A DNA stretch of 64,000 bases, from assembly GCA_034401135.1 (NCBI GenBank), contig JAWZSP010000006.1, forward strand, positions 3,472,001 through 3,536,000, read 5' to 3'. Made by a program: the position numbers and the translations under genes. Below the pieces are notes generated by a model. It saw nothing but the letters and a program-made list of their open reading frames with translations. It did not search any database and was not told the origin of the DNA. Of this stretch, positions 57,321-64,000 are shown one piece after another (the first letter of the stretch is position 1; every line of letters starts with the position of its first letter). The stretch comes from Volutella citrinella. Taxonomy: Eukaryota; Ascomycota; Sordariomycetes; Hypocreales; Nectriaceae.

Positions 57321-58725
57321 ATGGAACCGCCTGCCAACCCGGACTCGATCCTCGAGTACCTCACAAAGCCGAACCCGGAGGTGCTTCACAGTGGAAAGGA
57401 GGAAAAGACGGCAACCTCGGCTGTCAACAAATATTGGCCCTCTCAAATCCTACCATGGAAGGAGTTCAATATATCTACATTGGAACTAGTCCATGGTGGA
57501 CTGTTGTTTCGCGAAGCCCAGCAGAAAGGCCGCCGACTGCGACCCCATCCGTACATTTCGCCTTCGGCCGACTGCGTTATATCTTGTGAGCCCCAGACGA
57601 GACAGCTGATTCACGATTGGAATACGGCCATTGTCAACACGGCACTTGACCCCCTCAGAGAAAAATATGTCCTCTGCCGGTGGGTCGTGTTCGGGAGGAG
57701 GTCAGTTGAAGAGAACGAGCTACCGTACCCGACTCGACGAACATCGAAGCGCAAACAGCCAACAAGATCCTGCAATCCTGCTGCGCCAAACAAGCCGAAG
57801 AAGGTAAAAGTTTCAAGACAGCTTCCCGACGCCGGTGCTGTGATTTGGGACTTTCCGGACGTCCTGCCCGACAAGGACAAGCCGCGCCCAGCACCGGTCG
57901 AGAGGTTCGTCAAAGAGTACAAGGTCGCCACAAACTGGAAAAGCAAAGTCTTCCTCGGGGGCAAGTTTTTGAAGAATAATGGCGAGTGGAGAGATTTCAA
58001 AGAGGAGGACAAATATTCCTGGCCCATCAGGCAGGCTTTCAGCTACTGTGTCATGCACAGATGCCGCTATGGATGTATTCTGACATGCGAGGAGGCCTTT
58101 ATCTTCCGTATCAAGCCCAGGGAAGATGCCCCCAGTATGTTGATCCTTGATGAGATGATAGTTTTATCTTCTGACTTTCTTTGGAGACTTCGAGGCAGAT
58201 GGCTACGAGCCAACCGACGTATGCCGACAACATGGTGTCATGGAATATGTATCTATTCCCTGGGACAGCGACAACGGAGGCGAAGACGCGCCAATTTGTC
58301 TTACAATCAACTTGGCCATGTGGTTTCTTCATATATTGGCTGGCAATCAAAACCAGGTCGAATGGAGCTATGGCCCCTTGGGTGCGGAGAGCGTCCTGGT
58401 TCGGTCGCCGACGTCGTCAGATGGGCAGATCTTGGCCGCAGATAGCGCATGTCGCCGCGATGTTTCGACGACTAAAGCAGAATTGGCAGATACCGATGCC
58501 TCTAGCAGTGACGAAGAGGACCGGGAGAAAAGGAGAAGATCCTTCGAAGCCACGGAATCGGCCGATGAATCGACCAGGGAAAATACCCCGGTGGAGGCTA
58601 CTCCGCGCGGCAAGAGAGTCAAGAAAGATCACGGGGGAAGGGCGGAAGATGACCATATTCTATTGTCATTCTCTGAGAGTTACTTTACGCCCGGAGAGAC
58701 GTCACTAAGGCAGTCAGCGGTTTAG
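57321..58725 (+). CDS. Uncharacterised fungal protein with PD-(D/E)xK nuclease-like signature
   Basis: Two exons (57321-58134 and 58187-58725, intron 52 bp with a CTGAC branch) encode 450 residues. The N-terminal half has a conserved-looking CVISCEPQTRQLIHDWNTAI segment at 85-104. Two basic patches (RRTSKRK at 139-145, KPKKVKV at 158-164) look like nuclear localisation signals. Then comes Pro183-Asp184, 14 residues, Glu199-Tyr200-Lys201, the spacing of a PD-(D/E)xK active site. Gln238-x3-Tyr242 and RYGCILTCEEAFIFR at 249-263 follow. That last block resembles the Q...Y, YG.LT..E..F.R pattern of restriction-endonuclease-fold domains in fungal kinase- and Crinkler-associated proteins. The C-terminal 100 residues are acidic and Ser-rich. 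Nuclease activity is inference from motif spacing; the gene would otherwise be called hypothetical. Confidence 0.7.
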
Positions 58726-59168
58726 AGGTTGTAACTTATAGGCAAGATGTTTATAGCTTTTATGCTCTTCTGCAGCTGTCTACAGGTGGTGTATCACATC
58801 TACATGTAATAAAGGTTCACCGAGGCGCTGATGTGATTAATATTGGCAGGGAAGTCTACGGTCACATCTTAGTCAACATTCTACAAACTACGCCGATTTA
58901 GGACTCTTTTATCGTCTACTAAGTTTTGCCATCATCAGCAGGGAAGCGCGCGGTCCTTCTGGGTTCTTCTTGTTCTCTCTGGGTAACGTTTGAGCCCTGG
59001 TATCAACTCTCTCCCGGCGCCAGGCCAGCAGTTTCGATCAAGTGAGCGACTCATATCGGTAATCGGGCTCTAAGCCTTACAAGGGAGCATTGAACCTTGT
59101 TTTCTTTCGCAGCTGAGCAAAGCGATATTCCGACAACCCCGTCGTCTCCAGTGCAACAGCACGCACGC
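58726..59168. other. Convergent intergenic region
   Basis: 3' flanks of the nuclease-like gene and the ATP-grasp gene. No gene seen. Confidence 0.5.
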
Positions 59169-60695
59169 TCATGCAAGAATCTTCTGCGACAACTTGTCTA
59201 CCCGGTCCATTAGATTGGCCAACCTCGCCTCGTCTTTCGCGCCAACGGCCACCGTGGCCACGCTGCCGCCGGTGTCCTTGTCCTCGTACCAGCTCAGAGC
59301 GCACATGCGGCCCTCGTAGAACTCCTGCGCGAACAGGTCGATGAAGTCCATGCGGCCCATGTTGACCTGGACAAAGAAAGCCGATGCGCAGGGGAGATTC
59401 CGGCTGGTGAAGAAGTGGTTCCGCATCAGGGGCATGTTCATGGACCCCGTGATGCGCACGTTGAGGTCGACGATGTGGCAGTCGCCCTCGGCGGACTCGA
59501 GGACGTCGCAGCCAGCAGGGCCAATGTAGCCGTATGATTGAAGCCATTGCGATACTTGGCAGATGAGATTGTCGAATTTGCCGCACAGGTCATCCTGCTC
59601 ACGGTAGTCAATCATGCTGCCGTACCACTGGGCGTCACCACTGATCATCTGTCGGGTCACCCCGATGAATGTATGGGCCTTCCCTTTGGCGTTGACGAAA
59701 AAGGTGATGCCATAGTTGCCGACAGGGTCTTGGATCAAGTCGGAGAGGATGAGGGCGGCAGGCTCGAGGTGGGAGTTGGAGGCGTTGACACTGGAGAGCA
59801 GACGTCGCAGGAAGCCTTGCTCAAGGATTGTGATGACGTCCTGGCGCTCAGCCTCGGTTTGGATGAACCTCGTGCCGGCGCCTCCAAACGTTTCCTGGTG
59901 CTTCAGGACGAACGGCAGGGGGTGTGACTTGAGGGCATCATACACCCTGCGGCTCTGTTCTTCGATCCAGCTCCCGCGGGAGCCCGAGCAGTCGATGGGA
60001 ATGAGAAACTCGTCTGGCTTCTGCTTCTGGCAGGAGATGCAACACGCCTGAGGATCCACGGGGTGGCTGTCCACAGTGACAACAACGGCGTTTGGCGTGG
60101 GAAGACCAGAGAGCGCCAGCGCTCGCTTGGAATTGATGAACCAGTGCGTCTCCGGGGGCACGATGATGTTGTCGTACCGCTCAAAATCATCAGTCATGAC
60201 CTTGCTGGCAATGAGATCGATCTCGGCATCCTTGCAAGGAATGTGTCCCGGCCCCTTGCAGAAGACAAGCCGGGGCCGCTGCCAGTCGGCCAAGATGGCC
60301 ATGGTCTGCAGTGCCTGCTTGTGGTCGTAGGCCCTTTGCTGGGACGACGAGTTCATGTGGAAGAATATCGCCGGGGCAGCGCCGCTGATGAAGGCATCTC
60401 TCTGGCAGACGAGTGAGAGGTACTTGATGCAAATTGCGCTCGTATGGCCACCGGCGCAAGCATCGTTGCTTGTAAAGGGGCCGTCTTGATATATGTACTT
60501 GTGGTTTCGAGGAATGTCGGGGCTCAGCGGATAGAGAGCGCTGAAGATGCAGAGGACCTGGGCAATCTGCTTGTCACTCAAGCTCGGGCATGACTCCCGG
60601 TATAGGTCTGCGATTGTTGTGTCGAGAACGACCGTCGGTAGCCGCAAAGCTGGTCGAGAGAGTGTCGTCGTCACAGTCATGGTTGTGGTGCTCAT
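59169..60695 (-). CDS. ATP-grasp domain protein, solid-state-culture-type
   Basis: Single exon. I place the start at 60695 (MSTTTMTV), giving 508 residues; the frame stays open 82 codons further, but that part looks random. The C-terminal half is an ATP-grasp fold: FVLKHQETFGGAGTRF at 262-277 is the Lys and Gly-rich nucleotide-binding part, and CHIVDLNVRITGSM near 406-419 supplies the Asp/Asn metal ligands (Asp410, Asn412). The N-terminal half contains an HKYIYQDGPFTSNDACAGGHTSA block. It resembles a fungal family first noted as expressed in solid-state culture of Aspergillus, with no known reaction. ATP-grasp enzymes join a carboxylate to an amine or thiol through an acyl phosphate, so a small-peptide or amide ligase is the likely activity. 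No partner biosynthetic gene is adjacent. Confidence 0.82.
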   Translation of the reverse strand: MSTTTMTVTTTLSRPALRLPTVVLDTTIADLYRESCPSLSDKQIAQVLCIFSALYPLSPDIPRNHKYIYQDGPFTSNDACAGGHTSAICIKYLSLVCQRDAFISGAAPAIFFHMNSSSQQRAYDHKQALQTMAILADWQRPRLVFCKGPGHIPCKDAEIDLIASKVMTDDFERYDNIIVPPETHWFINSKRALALSGLPTPNAVVVTVDSHPVDPQACCISCQKQKPDEFLIPIDCSGSRGSWIEEQSRRVYDALKSHPLPFVLKHQETFGGAGTRFIQTEAERQDVITILEQGFLRRLLSSVNASNSHLEPAALILSDLIQDPVGNYGITFFVNAKGKAHTFIGVTRQMISGDAQWYGSMIDYREQDDLCGKFDNLICQVSQWLQSYGYIGPAGCDVLESAEGDCHIVDLNVRITGSMNMPLMRNHFFTSRNLPCASAFFVQVNMGRMDFIDLFAQEFYEGRMCALSWYEDKDTGGSVATVAVGAKDEARLANLMDRVDKLSQKILA

Positions 60696-63600
60696 GATAG
60701 GGCTGGGATTGCGCAGACTGTCTTGAAGAGCAAGAGATGGCCATGGACATGAGCAGCTGGGAGCTCGAGCTAATAAGCACAGAAGGGGCCCCGTCATCGC
60801 CAGCTTGAGCGCGAAGTATGCCGTGCTCGCTTTCTCACAAGCTCCAAAACTCTGGACAGCTTCTAACCCGATACATGACGTGAGAGTGCCTGGGCTTGTA
60901 CACAGGATCGACAGTGGCTGGAGCCATAAATACCTGAACACAATGTGTAACTACAGCCATAGGCGAATGGCGACCTACCGTGCATGTTGGATAGTCCGTG
61001 ACGCAAACACTTACCAGTGGTATACCAGTAGTATTGCTTCAATCTTCCACGCACACGGTTCGATGACGTACCTGGTGTTCCTTCACGCTGTGTTTTCCTG
61101 CATACTATATCATCAAGGTCACATGCCCTGACGTAGTTTCTATCACGTCGCCACTGACGGAAGCAACCGACGTGTTGTATAATGTCGCAAAGTTGGGTTT
61201 GGCCATCCTTTCCTAGTCCTGTCCAGGTCGGACCTTATTGGGTTCAGAGTTTCCGCCTGAGACTCACACTAACGACAGCCGAGGAAGTCAGACACGTTCC
61301 CCGGCCATGCGAGATAATTCAATAAGGGCTCTAAAAGCCGGGCCGCATTTCTGGGCGCAACAGATTGAGTGTCTGGGCATGGACACCTCGACGTCCTAGG
61401 TGTCGGGTAGGTTGGGCGCTGTGTATAGTTGCAGCAGACGGAGCTATACTCAAACTTTGAGATGTTCAAAGCGGAACACCCCGCTCGTTAAATTGATCTA
61501 GAAGCATTTGGTAGCATGATACTATCACTTTTCCGTTGTTCAGGCAGTGAGTGTGGCTATTGATATTAGAGAGCTCCTTGGATATGTGCGATCAACCAGT
61601 AATGCAGAGAGGATGGTTTTCTCATACTCAGTAGATGGCTGGACAAAATTCCTTTACTCATCTGAACGCGGATATCAAGCTTGTGACTCGCCGTATATCG
61701 CCCGGCTGCCTTGAAAAACCATGGCCATCTCATAGTCAGGAGTAAGGTATGCATGTGCAGTGCCCTCCACCGCTAATAGCCATGTGCACTTGTTATGCGA
61801 GCTCAAAAACAGAATAAGCATTGACGGTGAGTGCCGTTCCGGGCTGGTCCGGCGCATGGTGCAGATCCAAAGGCTGCTATTAATTGCATGCTGTATTCAT
61901 TATAATGCAGCCTTGGATTCAGGGTCGGCACAAGAGGATCATCCACGTGGGTTTGGTCAAGTTGAAACGACTGGTACTTATGCGTGAGCAGATCTGAGGA
62001 TAGTAGACTGGAGATTGCCAGGGGCCGACTATCGAATAGCAACCAGGGTCCAAGAGTCCAAGAGTCTCGCTTGCGACAGCACCCTCTTTGTAGCTAGCCT
62101 TACCCTCTCATCAGACATGGTTGGTGAATCTCACATCAAAGCGTCAACATCTCCTAGCCCGGAGCCGCAGTATATTGGTGGGCTGTCTAGTGGCGACAGC
62201 ATTGGTGCTCAGCAGGGCGGTTCCATGCTTTGATTTCTAAGGCGAGTGGAGGCCACGCCTCATTCTCGTGACATTTGTGGCCACTGGACGGTTACGTGGT
62301 GAGATGGACTTCATCCCTGCTGGCTGCCCCGGCCAGAAAGCTTGGCCTATTTAGGGCATTGCTTTCCGGGAATTAGGGGGCAACGTGCTATAGCGACAGG
62401 GGCTGAGGCGCTGGGCAATGTTGCGATTCGACACCTGCCAAGAAGGCCGGAGATGGGATTGACTGATTGCTACTGATAGCCGTGTTTGGACTGGCCAGGC
62501 TAATTACTTTGATGCCTGTTGGATACCACTTCTGGCCCAGAACAGAGATTAGCTGCGGCCGAAGGAGCTGGAGGCGGTGGACGGGGCTGGGATGTAAGTT
62601 AGTATTCTTCGAAAGGCCATGTGGGTTCCGCACCAACTCTTTGATCCCCATGCGATCTGCCACAGTGCAGAACTGTTGTTAGGGGCAGCGTTTCTTTCTC
62701 GGGCTGCTATGGAGAGAAGAGACCGATGGGCGAACTCAATTCGAGCAACCAGACGCAGGCTTCAACGAGGGGGTGAGACACCCGAGACACTGTCTGGTGA
62801 TTGGTTTCGAAGCAATTTCGCCATCCGGGCTGGTGAGTGAGCGTGACGCTGATGAAGAGCCGAGCCACTTCTCAAATCAATTTGTCATGACGACAGGCTG
62901 CATTCCTTGATTGATTGAATATTCCACTCATCTTGAGGACCCGCGCCAGTATTCGAAACACAATATACGATTGCTATCTTTGGTGCTGTTCCCCACTGTG
63001 AACGCCGGACGGTGATGCACGGCGGAATTTGAGCGGAGTCCGCTATGTAGCCAGGGTGATTGCGACTTGGTGATGACGACATTGCTGGAGGGAGCACCGT
63101 GACTCGCTGCAGCCGGCAAGCCTGTGTGGGTGTGGCACAGATTCGTAACCGTCGCCTGCGGGCCGTGGCAGCGGATGAATATGCTGTCCAAGAGCAGGAC
63201 AAGATAGGCGGGTTGGATGCTTCTCTGTGACATTCTACCGCCGCATGGGTTGGGTGTCATGGCCCATCGAGGCGTTTCCTGGTGCGCTTGCAAGGGATGC
63301 GCTCTGAAACGAATCTTATTATTCATCCACAGAGGTTGGGCCCCATGCTCGATTGGATGGCGCCGCTTGACATCCGATTAGCATATCACACTCATCCCAT
63401 CCCGTCCGCCTCTGCCGACAAACCACCATTACCAATCCAACGTCGTGCGTAGGTATCCGGATTTTGTACCCTGTCATCCCGACGGTACCTGCCAAGTACT
63501 CCATGGAGCACCATCGCCTCGCCTGCAAGGCCAGGAGAACGCTCAGTTGGACAGCAGGGGCTCGTGCGGATGGGCCTCCTCGTCGCAACACAGCCCGGAT

Positions 63601-64000
63601 GGATTCCGGCTGTTGGGTGTGAGCTGGCTGCATCGCCATCGGCTGGAGTGGCGATGGCTTGACTAGACACGGCCACAATTGACCATCCCCGGCGCCCCGC
63701 ACTGCATCGCATCGCATCGCATCCGTCCGCCGCGGCAGAGGGCGGAGACGTAGTGCAAGAGTCTAGCCTAGTGCTGGTAGGCGGTATCCGTTAGGCGTGG
63801 TGCCAAGGTGTTGGAATGTGCAGTGGTTGTCAGTCTTGAGTCGAGCGCCGTGCCATGGGACAAAGCTACGAGCTGCATTTTGTTTGGTCTAGTTACGGTA
63901 GGAGTTGGTGTGAGGGGTTGAGAGAGAATACTAGTAGTATCTATCCAACTGCCCTCTCATGCTCGTTTGCGGCAGGAGCAATAGAGATTTCGCTGCTGAG
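60696..64000. other. 3.3-kb region without a convincing gene
   Basis: Promoter side of the ATP-grasp gene, then intergenic DNA to the window edge. A plus-strand frame ending at 62233 has a Ser/Gly/Gln-rich tail but no recognisable family. A short CATCG repeat lies near 63703-63720. A gene reaching in from the right cannot be excluded. Confidence 0.4.

Noticed and set aside
62015..62233. Plus-strand frame with a Gly/Ser/Gln-rich tail
   Set aside because: Considered as an amyloid-type tail, but it has no repeat and no GN core, and the upstream part looks random.

Overview
The window is nuclear DNA of a filamentous ascomycete. Genes carry short introns (about 50-125 bp) with GT-AG ends and CTAAC/CTGAC-type branch sites. 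Coding GC is high, genes lie on both strands with no operon structure, and the proteins are typical of Pezizomycotina (DUF3984, FTA2-type kinase-like, Mug190/tricalbin, Ypd1, Aip3/Bud6). Codon usage and gene types point to Sordariomycetes, probably Hypocreales; that placement is inference. I see no tRNA, rRNA, CRISPR or transposase gene.

Left part (1-19.8 kb): the start of a probable mitochondrial protein on the minus strand, the histone H3 acetyltransferase RTT109 (+), then mostly minus-strand genes: an iron-type lipoxygenase, a D-2-hydroxyacid dehydrogenase, a C2H2-like orphan family protein, a coiled-coil protein, an AKAP7/ASCC1-like 2H phosphoesterase, and the phosphorelay protein YPD1. 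Long intergenic stretches separate them.

Middle (19.8-46 kb): a gene-poor 5.8-kb stretch upstream of YPD1, then a DUF3984 protein (-) divergent from ELP1 (+, Elongator), which converges on BUD6/AIP3 (-). A spliced transcript without coding potential probably lies near 36.8-37.2 kb. Then come a tandem FAD monooxygenase and sugar/inositol-type transporter, and a DHA1 drug/polyamine transporter.

Right part (46-64 kb): the most interesting gene is at 47.1-48.3 kb. It encodes a protein whose C-terminus carries two copies of a HET-s-type amyloid repeat and ends in Phe-Trp, so it looks like an undescribed cell-death/allorecognition effector. It is followed by a GFA/CENP-V-type zinc protein, a Mug190-like ER-plasma membrane tether, and an AT-hook/C2H2 protein. 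Next is a divergent pair: an FTA2-type kinase-like protein and a protein with a PD-(D/E)xK nuclease-like signature. The last gene is an ATP-grasp protein. The final 3.3 kb shows no convincing gene.

Exon borders were placed by reading splice sites and frame by eye. They agree with open frame and, where families are known, with conserved residues across junctions, but no transcript data were available.
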